From positions 50,868 through 114,867 of the forward strand of contig DHJC01000081.1 of the NCBI GenBank assembly GCA_002404155.1: a stretch of DNA of 64,000 bases. Reading direction: 5' to 3'. The DNA is from Chloroflexi bacterium UBA4730 (GTDB lineage Bacteria > Chloroflexota > Limnocylindria > P2-11E). A program made the position numbers and the translations under genes. The notes beneath the pieces were generated by a model that was given only the letters and a program-made list of their open reading frames with translations, made no database searches and was not told where the DNA came from. Below are positions 1 to 6,292 of this stretch, in pieces (the first letter of the stretch is position 1; each line of letters starts with the position of its first letter).

Positions 1-46
1 TGTCGTGCGGTCGCTCGCGGAGAAGAAACGGGCCGCAGCCCAATGA
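1..46 (+). CDS. C-terminal tail of an unidentified protein (partial at window edge)
   Basis: An open frame enters from the left edge and stops at TGA 44-46, ending in a lysine/alanine-rich tail (SLAEKKRAAAQ). Its stop overlaps the ATG of the next reading frame (ATGA), the coupling style used across this window, which argues that it is the true end of a gene. Too little remains to name the product. Confidence 0.3.
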   Translation, partial: VVRSLAEKKRAAAQ

Positions 47-197
47 CCGGATCGCCGCGCGTCGTGAAACTCGGCATCCTCGGCGGCGACGGAATCGGTC
101 CGAGGTCGTCGAGGCGGCAGTGGTGGTGCTCGAATCCGCTGCGCCTCGGCCAGCAGGACGCGCGGCTCAACGGTGTCGTACGAGCGCTCTGATATAA
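43..197 (+). pseudogene. Isocitrate/isopropylmalate dehydrogenase-family 5' fragment, frameshifted
   Basis: From ATG 43 the frame reads MTGSPRVVKLGILGGDGIGP, the nucleotide-binding start of the isocitrate/3-isopropylmalate dehydrogenase family (GDGIGPEVV consensus). At about position 102 one G is missing. Shifting by one base restores EVVEAAVVVLE, after which similarity ends and the frame stops at TAA 195-197. Only about 30 residues of a protein normally near 350 long are left, so this is a dead remnant. The coupled upstream stop suggests it was once in an operon. The break lies just outside the end of the IS21 element, so deletion linked to that insertion is a reasonable inference. Confidence 0.55.
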
Positions 198-253
198 AGG
201 AGACCCTCCGACAGCGACTAGTGGTGGTTGGCTTGATCGCCGCGCACTGTCAA

Positions 254-303
254 CGGCGGCCGAAAAGTGACCCACCCTCGGCGGCCGAAAAGTGACCCAC
301 CCA
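254..303 (+). repeat. IS21 terminal tandem repeats (two 25-bp units)
   Basis: The core CGGCCGAAAAGTGACCCACC occurs twice, in units 254-278 and 279-303, exactly 25 bp apart. IS21-family elements carry multiple direct repeats inside each terminus as transposase binding sites, which fits the location downstream of istB. The matching repeats expected at the istA end are absent from the window. Confidence 0.75.
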
Positions 304-417
304 AGCCGGGTGTCGTGGTACCCCGCGCGTCGATCCGTCGCCGCTGCGTCGCTCTGAGCGGCCCGTTTTCCGGTCCGTGGCGCTCGGACGCGTTCCGCGT
401 GGCGCTGGCGACGGATC

Positions 418-1197
418 TCAGCGCAGCTGCGCGTTCTCGTCGGGCCGCAGGCGGGCGCCAGCGAGCTCCTTGCCGCGCAGTCGATAGCTGTCGCCCTTGA
501 GCGAGAGGATCTCGGCGTGGTGCACCAGGCGATCGATCATCGCCGTGGCCACGACGTCGTCGCCGAACACCTCGCCCCAGGCCGAGAACGGCTTGTTGCT
601 CGTCATCACCAGCGAGGCCCGCTCATAGCGGCTCGAGACGAGGAGGAACATCAGGGTGGCGGCCGCGGGATCGAAGGGCACGTACCCGACCTCATCGACG
701 ATGACCAGCGGGACCCGGCCGAGCCGCCGCAGCTCCTCGGCGAGCTGTCCGAGGCGCTGGGCGTCGAGGAGCCGGGCGACCCACTCCGTCGCGGTGGCGA
801 AGGCGACCCGGTGCCCGGCGAGGCAGGCCCGGATCCCAAGCGCGATCGCGAGGTGGGTCTTCCCGGTGCCGGGCGGGCCGAGCAGCACGACGTTCTCTTT
901 CCCGAGGAGGAAGTCGAGCTGGGCGAGGTGCAGCGCGACCTCTTTCTTCACGCTCCGCTGGAAGCTCCAGTCGAACTCCTCGAGGGTCTTGCGGCTGGGG
1001 AAGCGCGCCGATCGGATCCGCGCGTCGCCGCCGTGGGCCTCGCGCGAGCTGGTCTCGCTCGCCAGGAGCGCCTCGGCGAAGCGCTCGTATGTCCACTCCT
1101 CGGCTCGGGCCCGCTCGGCGAGCTTCGGGAGGGCCCGGGCCGCGGCCGGGGCCTTGAGCGACCGGAAGCGGTGGGCGAGCTCGGCGGTCTGGGTCAT
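418..1197 (-). CDS. istB: IstB-like ATPase, IS21-family transposition helper
   Basis: A 259-residue AAA+ ATPase of the IstB/DnaC-like family, the usual family length. The N-terminal helical region (about 1-95) is followed by a Walker A motif GPPGTGKTHLA (about residues 107-117), a Walker B motif LVIVDEVGY (about 162-170) and a sensor segment MTSNKPF. IstB works with the IstA transposase in target selection and strand transfer. The start ATG (1197) overlaps the stop of the istA remnant as ATGA, the normal istA-istB coupling. The gene looks intact, but its istA partner is truncated, so on its own it is probably non-functional for transposition. Confidence 0.9.
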   Translation of the reverse strand: MTQTAELAHRFRSLKAPAAARALPKLAERARAEEWTYERFAEALLASETSSREAHGGDARIRSARFPSRKTLEEFDWSFQRSVKKEVALHLAQLDFLLGKENVVLLGPPGTGKTHLAIALGIRACLAGHRVAFATATEWVARLLDAQRLGQLAEELRRLGRVPLVIVDEVGYVPFDPAAATLMFLLVSSRYERASLVMTSNKPFSAWGEVFGDDVVATAMIDRLVHHAEILSLKGDSYRLRGKELAGARLRPDENAQLR

Positions 1198-1533
1198 CCG
1201 GGGATGAGCGCGTCATATCGCGCAAGGGCCCGCACCTCGACCAGCGGCGGCGCCGCGCGCCGCTCGCTCAAGATCCGCGCGTGCGCGGGCGCGGTGATCG
1301 TGCGATAGCGGGCGAAGGTCCGGAGGTGCCGCGCGACGAGCTCACCGGTGTCGAGCGCGACGGCAGCGACCTCGCGCGACGAGACGTGCAGCTCGACCCG
1401 CCGACCGACGCAGGTTGGATCGAGCGAATAGTCATTGGTGTCGACGCGCGCGTACGGCTGCGGCGGCACGCGCAGGACCGAGCGCCGGTCGAGGTCCGGG
1501 AGCGGCGCGGGCAGCGGCCGGAGCTGCTCGGAT
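1194..1533 (-). pseudogene. istA: IstA transposase, C-terminal fragment
   Basis: About 110 residues matching the C-terminal Mu-transposase-type beta domain of IstA remain, including the hallmark PYARVDTNDYSLDP followed by GRRVELHVS and VALDTGELVARH. The integrase DDE core and N-terminal helix-turn-helix are absent. Upstream of about 1533 the sequence switches to the 3' part of a RelE/ParE-type toxin gene read in a different frame, so the 5' portion of istA was lost by deletion or recombination. The frame remains open from an ATG inside the toxin-derived DNA (1547), but that start is fortuitous. Confidence 0.8.
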
Positions 1534-1821
1534 GCGTTCCAGGTCACGCCGGTTGAGCACGCGATCCACGAGATAACCCTTCTCGACGTCGCGCGCCTTG
1601 CACTCTGCCGCGTTCATTGGGCGCAGGACGATGCGGAACGAGCCCACTCGGACCCGCAGCCAGGTCCCCTTTCCCTCCAGCGATACGACATCGAGGTTAT
1701 CGGGCCATGGCTCGGCGCTGAGCTCCTCCATCACAACGCGCTTGATCTCTGCACCGACCGGCGTCTTGAGCAGCTTGGCCAAATCCTTCTGCGCAGATGA
1801 ACTGAGGTCGACTCGGGCCAT
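1432..1821 (-). CDS. RelE/ParE-type toxin with IS-derived C-terminal extension
   Basis: The first about 96 of 129 residues resemble RelE/ParE mRNA interferase or gyrase toxins: an N-terminal helix (SAQKDLAKLL), then LRVRVGSFRIVLRP and the closing strand GYLVDRVLNRRDLE. Natural family members end about here. Residues about 97-129 are an alanine/arginine/proline-rich translation of istA DNA in the wrong frame and stop inside the IS remnant. So the IS21 fragment replaced the native 3' end. The gene lies 9 bp downstream of a Phd/RelB-type antitoxin gene, the usual antitoxin-first order. Whether the tailed protein is still toxic is unknown. The core family call is fairly secure, but RelE versus ParE is not resolved. 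Confidence 0.7.
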   Translation of the reverse strand: MARVDLSSSAQKDLAKLLKTPVGAEIKRVVMEELSAEPWPDNLDVVSLEGKGTWLRVRVGSFRIVLRPMNAAECKARDVEKGYLVDRVLNRRDLERIRAAPAAARAAPGPRPALGPARAAAAVRARRHQ

Positions 1822-1830
1822 TGGGCGTCG

Positions 1831-2142
1831 TTAGCGGCCGCGCTTGGCGGCTCGTTTCGCCAACTTGCGCGGCCGCGGTTGCGCGTTGAAGAAGGCGCCG
1901 GCCTCGATCGTCCGTCCAGCCCGGCTTTCCCGGTCAGCCACCGCTCGACTGCGCACGAACTCGGGCAGGTGCGCGAGCGCCCAGTCCTCCAGCGCCGACG
2001 CCGTGCTCGCCGCATCGAGGGGCACCAGCACAGCCACCGGGTGGCCGGACCGGGTGATGACCGCTGGACGGCGGGTATCTACCACCCCCGCGACGACCGC
2101 ACTGGCGCTGCGCCCCAGTTCCTTCACGTTCACCACGCTCAT
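1831..2142 (-). CDS. Phd/YefM-type antitoxin
   Basis: A 103-residue protein beginning MSVVNVKELGRSA, with the Phd/YefM N-terminal DNA-binding fold (VNVKELGRS..VV, then RRPAVITRSGHPVAVLVPLD) and a basic C-terminal tail that would wrap the toxin. ATG 2142 is preferred over an upstream in-frame start at 2211 because it follows GGAGG and matches where family members begin. The next gene is the RelE/ParE-like toxin. Type II antitoxins of this class bind their own promoter, and a palindromic site lies just upstream. The lysine/arginine-rich last 15 residues are unusual but may be native. Confidence 0.75.
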   Translation of the reverse strand: MSVVNVKELGRSASAVVAGVVDTRRPAVITRSGHPVAVLVPLDAASTASALEDWALAHLPEFVRSRAVADRESRAGRTIEAGAFFNAQPRPRKLAKRAAKRGR

Positions 2143-2161
2143 CTCGGCACCTCCGTCTCGA

Positions 2162-2193
2162 TACGTACCATAGTACATACTCAGGTACGTACC
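2162..2193 (-). promoter_or_regulatory. Probable antitoxin operator/promoter: repeated GGTACGTA sites
   Basis: About 20-50 bp upstream of the antitoxin start, the 10-bp perfect palindrome GGTACGTACC (2184-2193) is followed, in the direction of transcription, by a second GGTACGTA (2162-2169). The two are about two helical turns apart. Between them lies an AT-richer stretch with TATGTACTATGG, which could supply a -10 element. Paired palindromes overlapping the promoter are the usual binding sites of Phd/YefM-toxin complexes. The regulatory role is inferred from position and symmetry only. Confidence 0.5.
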
Positions 2194-2214
2194 GTCTCGC
2201 GGGCCATTCATGGC

Positions 2215-2466
2215 GGCCCAGGATCCAATGCCCGACTACTGGCTTCGCCAAATCCACCGAGACTCGCCATTCCCGCCTTGCCATTTCGGTGCGGCAGTCT
2301 TCGCTTCATGCTGCGGCCTGTCCGGTCGCGACCTCCTTTCGAGGTTTCAACGTGACGCTTCGACGTCGGGGTCTCCCCCTTCGCCGGCCACTTGCTACGG
2401 GGCTTCCTGGTCGTTAGCCCGGCGGGACTCACACCCGCCGGTGATCGAGCCCTTCACAGGGCACAC
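2215..2466 (-). other. Probable group II intron 5' fragment (domain I)
   Basis: Read on the minus strand from 2466, the sequence begins GTGTG, matching the GUGYG 5' splice consensus. It continues with the hairpin GCCC-TGTGAA-GGGC, a stem GGCGGG..CCCGCC enclosing TGTGAGT, then GGAAGCCCCGTAGCAAGTGG, all reminiscent of domain I of bacterial group II introns. No reverse transcriptase and no domain V hairpin follow, and the similarity fades toward about 2215, so this would be a truncated relic. It starts 13 bp after the stop of the MazF-like gene, a gene-end location favoured by some bacterial introns. The identification is from memory of intron sequences and needs covariance-model confirmation. 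Confidence 0.4.
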
Positions 2467-2478
2467 GTGGATTCAGGC

Positions 2479-3153
2479 TTAGAGGTCGAGGGCCTCTGCC
2501 AATCCAACCGCGATCATCGCCATGTCTTGTGTGAAGAACTGGCTCGGCCTTGGCCGGCTCTGCCGCTGATCGAAACGAATCGTGGCGTTGGGCAAGAACG
2601 TCGAGAGCACGCAAACGGCTTTGCTCCCGTCGGAGAGAACCGGAAACCCTTGGCCGCCTCGATTGGGGCTGGTTGTAGTTCTCACGCAGATCGCGCCTCC
2701 GACAACGCGGTTGTAGTCGTCGCGGCTGACGACGACGCGCCGTTTTGTTTGTGGCGGGATACCCGCTGGCGGACCCGCGTAGTAGATCTGGGACCAGTGG
2801 GGGTAGTTGATCGGTCCGGGGACCGCGGACGGTGCATGTGGAGGTGTCCCTGTCAGCCTGGGTATCGCGAGCACATCGCGTACGAAATCCTCAACGGGTC
2901 GCAGCTGCACCGCAGTGAGGTTGCCGATCGCGTTTAGGAGCGTGGCCTTGGGAGTAGCGAAGAGCGGACCGGCGAAGGCGCCCGTGGCAGGAATCGCGAT
3001 CCGTCCGGTCCCGGCCTCGTCATAAACGAGCGCGCCGCTGACGTCCTGGGTGTCTGCGTCATTCCACTGATCGTTGGTGAGGAGCAGGTATCCAACAGCA
3101 CCAGACGCGGCCGGAGATACGAAGAAATAGATCGTTCCTCGCCGAATGGCCAC
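2479..3153 (-). CDS. Tandem MazF/PemK-like toxin (two domains in one chain)
   Basis: A 224-residue protein built from two MazF-like halves. The C-terminal half (about 120-224) has clear features: an N-terminal strand with IYYAGPP, the motif KRRVVVSRDDYN, then ICVRTTT and GGQGFPVLSDGSKAVC. The N-terminal half (about 1-105) looks like a diverged copy: MAIRRGTIYFF, a LLLTNDQWN strand and an ATPKATLLNAIGNLTAVQLRPV segment that echoes the usual MazF end. Ordinary MazF proteins are about 110 residues and act as dimers cutting mRNA. Here a pseudo-dimer in one polypeptide is inferred. The small gene 6 bp upstream is the likely antitoxin. Confidence 0.6.
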   Translation of the reverse strand: MAIRRGTIYFFVSPAASGAVGYLLLTNDQWNDADTQDVSGALVYDEAGTGRIAIPATGAFAGPLFATPKATLLNAIGNLTAVQLRPVEDFVRDVLAIPRLTGTPPHAPSAVPGPINYPHWSQIYYAGPPAGIPPQTKRRVVVSRDDYNRVVGGAICVRTTTSPNRGGQGFPVLSDGSKAVCVLSTFLPNATIRFDQRQSRPRPSQFFTQDMAMIAVGLAEALDL

Positions 3154-3159
3154 GCGCCG

Positions 3160-3417
3160 CTAGACGCCGCCCGCTTCGATGGTCCACTGCGTGGTCTGGA
3201 GCACATCCTCGTGCAGGTCGTCGTCGCCGGCCCACGCTGCGTACAGCGAAGCCCGCTCCTGTTGGCGGTGCTGGAGAAGGCGGAACTCGATGCCGTCCCG
3301 GGCAAGCTCAGACACCACCGTGCCGATCGGCGCTTCAGCGGCGAAGCCAAGCGCCCGCTGCTGGGCGCGCGCGGTCCTGAAGACTTCCTCTGCGATGCGG
3401 ACTTGGCGACCGGGCAT
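3160..3417 (-). CDS. Putative antitoxin partner of the tandem MazF-like toxin
   Basis: An 85-residue protein starting MPGRQVRIAEE, chosen because AGGAGG sits 9 bp before ATG 3417. It is helical and charged, with a short N-terminal basic strand followed by helices containing FRTARAQQRALG and ARDGIEFRLLQHRQQER. It is not clearly assignable to a named antitoxin family. Its size, position 6 bp upstream of the toxin gene and shared strand are typical of type II antitoxins, so the role is inferred from context. The acidic tail near LYAAWAGDDDLHEDVL could mask the toxin. Confidence 0.5.
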   Translation of the reverse strand: MPGRQVRIAEEVFRTARAQQRALGFAAEAPIGTVVSELARDGIEFRLLQHRQQERASLYAAWAGDDDLHEDVLQTTQWTIEAGGV

Positions 3418-3576
3418 CTTGCTTGCCTCCTGTAACAAATCGTGTGACTAACCTGCACCAGATACTGCCACACCCGTGCCACTGCCGCAACGGCCAAATT
3501 AGGGCCCTTTTCTCGAGAGATCGACTCCGACCCGTGCGCTGTGAGCGTGCGCCAGGGCCTTGACCGTGGACCAAAG

Positions 3577-3680
3577 TCAGGCGCTCGCCTCGAGCCAGTG
3601 TCGGTGCTCGGCTGCTGTTAGGGCGTCAACTCGGAGGCGTGTCGCGCTGACCCGAATCCAGCCGGGTCCACGGAAGTCAG
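3577..3680 (-). repeat. Dispersed gene-end fragment, copy 1
   Basis: The 372-bp gene-free stretch 3418-3789 contains a fragment whose minus-strand frame ends RLRVDALTAAEHRHWLE, then a stop at 3577-3579. The same C-terminal coding motif recurs downstream of the CehA-like gene (4849-4946) and near 14.6 kb. Upstream of it the frame reads DFRGPGWIRVS, also partly shared with the third copy. No start or promoter is seen and nothing else recognisable lies in this gap. It is probably debris of a mobile or repeated gene. Confidence 0.45.
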
Positions 3681-3789
3681 AGCATGAGAGAACCGACCGC
3701 TCGTCTGATCGTGAAGCGAACCTCATCTCGAACTCGGCGAGGCGTAAAGCGAGCGCGGTGCTGAATCCTTGCTCCGCCGGCCCAGAGAG

Positions 3790-4335
3790 TCACCCGTCCT
3801 GGTCGACCGCGTCCATGTCCTCATCGTCCGCCGAGTCTGGCCGGGTCCGCCCGTACTGATCCGGTAGCACACCCCAGCCGAAGATCGGGACGATCTCGTG
3901 GGGCATCCGGCCATACTCCTCGATTGGATCAGCGTCGCCGCGAAGCACGGTGCAGCGGTGCTCCCAGCCATCGCCGAAATCGAACAAGTACTCGAACGAA
4001 TCCCCCACCCCGAGCTCCGCTGCCCCGAGGGTCATCCTGCTCTCGTCAATCTCGTTCTCGTCGTCTCTGAACTCATCCGTATCAGCCATCCCGATCACAC
4101 GGCCGTCTGAGAGGCGGAACTCGTGCAGGTGCGAACGGTCCCAGCGTGCGAATGCGCGGTCGATCGCCGTCGCGAGCTCCGCGAACGTGTGGGTAGTGCT
4201 TGCGAGCAAGTCCCGGCCAGGCGGAGGCGAGAGTGATGCGCCACCCCTGGCCACGAGCGCGACACGCAGGATGATCCAGCGCCGAGCGATCGGCGCTCGC
4301 GCGGTGATTCTCACTGCGCGCCTGCGCGCTGGCAT
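3790..4335 (-). CDS. Plasmid pRiA4b ORF-3-like protein
   Basis: A 181-residue protein with the PRiA4_ORF3 fold signature: an N-terminal segment ending in THTFAELATAIDRAF, then HLHEFRLSDGRVIG and the conserved FEYLFDFGDGWEHRC, followed by GWGVLPDQYG near the C-terminus. The family is widespread on plasmids and accessory DNA, and its biochemical function is not established. The start ATG (4335-4333) overlaps the stop of the HicA-like gene as TGATG, so the two are likely translated together. That coupling suggests it was acquired with, or now belongs to, the toxin-antitoxin module. An alternative in-frame start at 4365 lies inside the HicA-like gene. Confidence 0.7.
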   Translation of the reverse strand: MPARRRAVRITARAPIARRWIILRVALVARGGASLSPPPGRDLLASTTHTFAELATAIDRAFARWDRSHLHEFRLSDGRVIGMADTDEFRDDENEIDESRMTLGAAELGVGDSFEYLFDFGDGWEHRCTVLRGDADPIEEYGRMPHEIVPIFGWGVLPDQYGRTRPDSADDEDMDAVDQDG

Positions 4336-4580
4336 CAGCGCGCCTTCCGTCCGCTGTCGGACCAACTCCAGAACTCGTCCCGAGAGACCTCGAGGTCGCG
4401 CATGAGGCGACTCAGGGCCTGCGGCCAGAACCCCTGGGACGGATGGCAGTGGACGGCGACCTTCTTTCCGGATCGATTCGTGACCATGAGCTGCGGAGAG
4501 CCTTCACCTCGCAGGTCTGTTCCGAAGAACTTCAGGAGGTTCACCAGCTCCCGATACTTGAGCTCGGGGAGCGATGGCAG
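4335..4580 (-). CDS. HicA-like toxin (apparent CTG start)
   Basis: An 81-residue HicA-like mRNA interferase. The dsRBD-like fold is suggested by LPSLPELKYRELVNLLKFFG at the N-terminus, then GSPQLMVTNRSGKKVAV and the catalytic-type histidine in HCHPSQGF, ending with a helix RLMRDLEVSRDEF. HicA proteins begin with an M-P-x-L-P segment. Here the matching residues start at CTG 4580, right after an in-frame TAG and about 8 bp after GAGG, whereas the nearest GTG (4544) would remove that conserved start. The gene follows the HicB-like antitoxin by 14 bp and its stop overlaps the next gene. Antitoxin-before-toxin order is seen in some hic loci. Confidence 0.6.
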   Translation of the reverse strand: MPSLPELKYRELVNLLKFFGTDLRGEGSPQLMVTNRSGKKVAVHCHPSQGFWPQALSRLMRDLEVSRDEFWSWSDSGRKAR

Positions 4581-4594
4581 CTATGCGCCTCGGC

Positions 4595-4792
4595 TCAGAG
4601 TCGGATCAGCTCGACGTGTCGATCGGTCGCCCGCCGCGGCTCCTCCAGCAAGTCGGGGTAACGCGCCAGGAGCGCGCGAAGGTTGTCCTTTGCGTCCGCC
4701 TCAGTGGAGCCCTGTGCGGTGGCCCTCACCTCGGGAGCGAAGGCGATCCAGCCGTTCTCGCCCGCCCGCTCGGTCGTTATCGCGAGTTCCAC
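4595..4792 (-). CDS. HicB-like antitoxin, short form
   Basis: A 65-residue protein with the partial RNase H-like fold of HicB antitoxins: MELAITTERAGENGWIAF, then PEVRATAQGSTEADAKDNLR, the usual G-x(T/S)-x-x-E-A turn and the following helix ALLARYPDLLEE. It lacks a separate C-terminal DNA-binding domain, as in many minimal HicB proteins. It lies immediately before the HicA-like toxin. GGAGG lies about 6 bp before its ATG. The assignment rests on this fold pattern plus the partner gene. Confidence 0.65.
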   Translation of the reverse strand: MELAITTERAGENGWIAFAPEVRATAQGSTEADAKDNLRALLARYPDLLEEPRRATDRHVELIRL

Positions 4793-4848
4793 GCATTCCT
4801 CCTAGGCCGGCGCTTGCTCAACACAGGATATCGCCGCGCCTCGCCCTC

Positions 4849-4946
4849 CTACCTCCGACTTGGCTCTACGCGCTCTTCGAGCCAGTGCCGATGTTCGGCC
4901 GCTGTTAGAGCGTCAACCCGGAGGCGTGATGCGCTGACCCGACCGC
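4849..4946 (-). repeat. Dispersed gene-end fragment, copy 2
   Basis: Overlapping the 3' end of the CehA-like gene in another frame, the minus strand encodes RVSASRLRVDALTAAEHRHW and continues LEERVEPSRR to a stop at 4849. This is nearly the same as copy 1 at 3577-3680. The shared DNA includes the last about 30 bp of the CehA-like frame, so either that gene's end was replaced by the repeat or copy 1 derives from here. Confidence 0.4.
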
Positions 4947-6292
4947 CGCCAGAGCGGACTGGTGAGGGCCTGCAGTTCGCCGCGATCGTCCGAAAGCTGC
5001 GCGCGCACGTAGGCCGCATCGCGCGGGACCGTGTAGCTCTCGGTCCATTCGTCCACGCCGGTAACAGCCGACGCCGCGATGGAGCCGACGTCCGTGATGA
5101 GCAGCATCGCCGCGCCTTGTCCGCCGCGCACGCTGACGCGCACCCCGTCCCCGCCGGGCTCGAGGTACAGCTGCGGCCCCGCGGGCGACGCCGAGACGAA
5201 CGTCCGCGCCCCGCGGAGCGCGTCCAGGATCGTGTGCCGATCGAGCCGAGGGCCGGCAGCCACCCAGGTCGTCGGCGTACCGAGACGCTGCGCGTGTCGC
5301 GGGTCGGGATCGTGAGCACGCAGCAGGTGCGTATCGCTGCCGCCGACCGCGGCGAGCCGTGCCCCTGCACGGAGGCGCGCCTCCCAAAAGCCGACGGCGA
5401 TCGAGTTCAGGCCCCACGGCCCATTCCAGACCTCCACCGCGTGGATCGATCGCACTGTCGGGTACTCCCAGGGCGGACCGAACGGCTTCGGATGGTTCAC
5501 GCTGACGAACGCGCCCGCGGCCGCCGCTTCGGCCATCGCCCGTTCGACCGCAGACGACTCGGGGGTCCTGAATTCCCACCACCGATCGGTCCCCCAGGCG
5601 TTCCAGTGCCCGCCGTAGGTCGTGACCTCGACGCCGGGCACGACGACGGGAGCACCGTTTCCGCCCGATCCGTACTCCGCGTGGTGCTGGATGTTGTTGT
5701 GGTCGGTCACGCCGAGGAACTCAAGGCCCGCCTCCGTGGCCGCATGCAGCATCTCGCTCGGCCACGAATCACCGTCCGAGTAGCGGGTGTGGCAGTGCAG
5801 ATCACCGCGCCACCAACCGGCCCGCGCGGCGGGGAGCTCGGGTCGCCGCGGGATCCCCGTTCGCACGAGATCGTTCGGTGGAGCCGCAATCCCGAGGTCG
5901 CAACGTACCTCGACGCGCCAGTCGCAACCGCGCGGGCCGACCTTGTACAGGCCAAGAAGGACGTTCCAGGTCCCGGCGAGGATCGGGCCGGGAGCGTAGG
6001 GCGGGGTCGCCCAGTCCTCTCCGATGACGAGCTCGAGCTTGTTGCTCCCGCTCCACCCGCGGAAGCCGACACTCCCAGTACCGGTCCCTCGCGGATCGAA
6101 GATCCCGATATCGAGCGTGTTGCCGCCGAACAGCGCCGGGTCCGAGTCGATCTGATCGGTGTACTCGTAGCGGATGTGGAGCTGACGATGACCCGGCCCG
6201 ATCTCGAACGGCACGAGCGAGTACCGCTTCTCGTCCACCGCGGTGAAGCGCCCGTTGAGGACGAGATCCGGCGCGCGGAGCGCCTCGGTCAA
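4913..6292 (-). CDS. CehA/McbA-family PHP-type metallohydrolase
   Basis: A 459-residue protein. The first about 160 residues are a beta-rich domain. The catalytic PHP-like domain follows, with the metal-binding motifs GDLHCHTRYSDG (about 169-180), TDHNN (about 201-205), VNHPKPFG and GGSDTHL (about 325-331). CehA/McbA relatives include carbamate/ester hydrolases and PHP phosphoesterases. The substrate here is unknown. The TTG start (6292) overlaps the ATPase stop as TTGA, making this the last gene of the ABC operon, so it probably acts on a compound brought in by that transporter. It has no signal peptide, so it should be cytoplasmic. Confidence 0.8.
   Translation of the reverse strand: MTEALRAPDLVLNGRFTAVDEKRYSLVPFEIGPGHRQLHIRYEYTDQIDSDPALFGGNTLDIGIFDPRGTGTGSVGFRGWSGSNKLELVIGEDWATPPYAPGPILAGTWNVLLGLYKVGPRGCDWRVEVRCDLGIAAPPNDLVRTGIPRRPELPAARAGWWRGDLHCHTRYSDGDSWPSEMLHAATEAGLEFLGVTDHNNIQHHAEYGSGGNGAPVVVPGVEVTTYGGHWNAWGTDRWWEFRTPESSAVERAMAEAAAAGAFVSVNHPKPFGPPWEYPTVRSIHAVEVWNGPWGLNSIAVGFWEARLRAGARLAAVGGSDTHLLRAHDPDPRHAQRLGTPTTWVAAGPRLDRHTILDALRGARTFVSASPAGPQLYLEPGGDGVRVSVRGGQGAAMLLITDVGSIAASAVTGVDEWTESYTVPRDAAYVRAQLSDDRGELQALTSPLWRRSGQRITPPG

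Larger units (their letters stand above)
248..1533 (-). mobile_element. Truncated IS21-family insertion sequence
   Basis: The element contains a complete istB and the last part of istA in the usual coupled order, with a repeat-bearing terminus downstream of istB beginning near TGT 248-250. The istA-proximal end is missing: homology stops at about 1533, where a toxin gene begins, and no matching terminal repeats are seen there. A full IS21 element is about 2-2.5 kb, so roughly half is gone and the copy should not be able to move by itself. No target-site duplication can be assigned because one end is lost. Confidence 0.8.

Noticed and set aside
254..303. Tandem 25-bp units considered as a CRISPR-like array
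   Set aside because: Only two units with no spacers, located at the end of an IS21 element.
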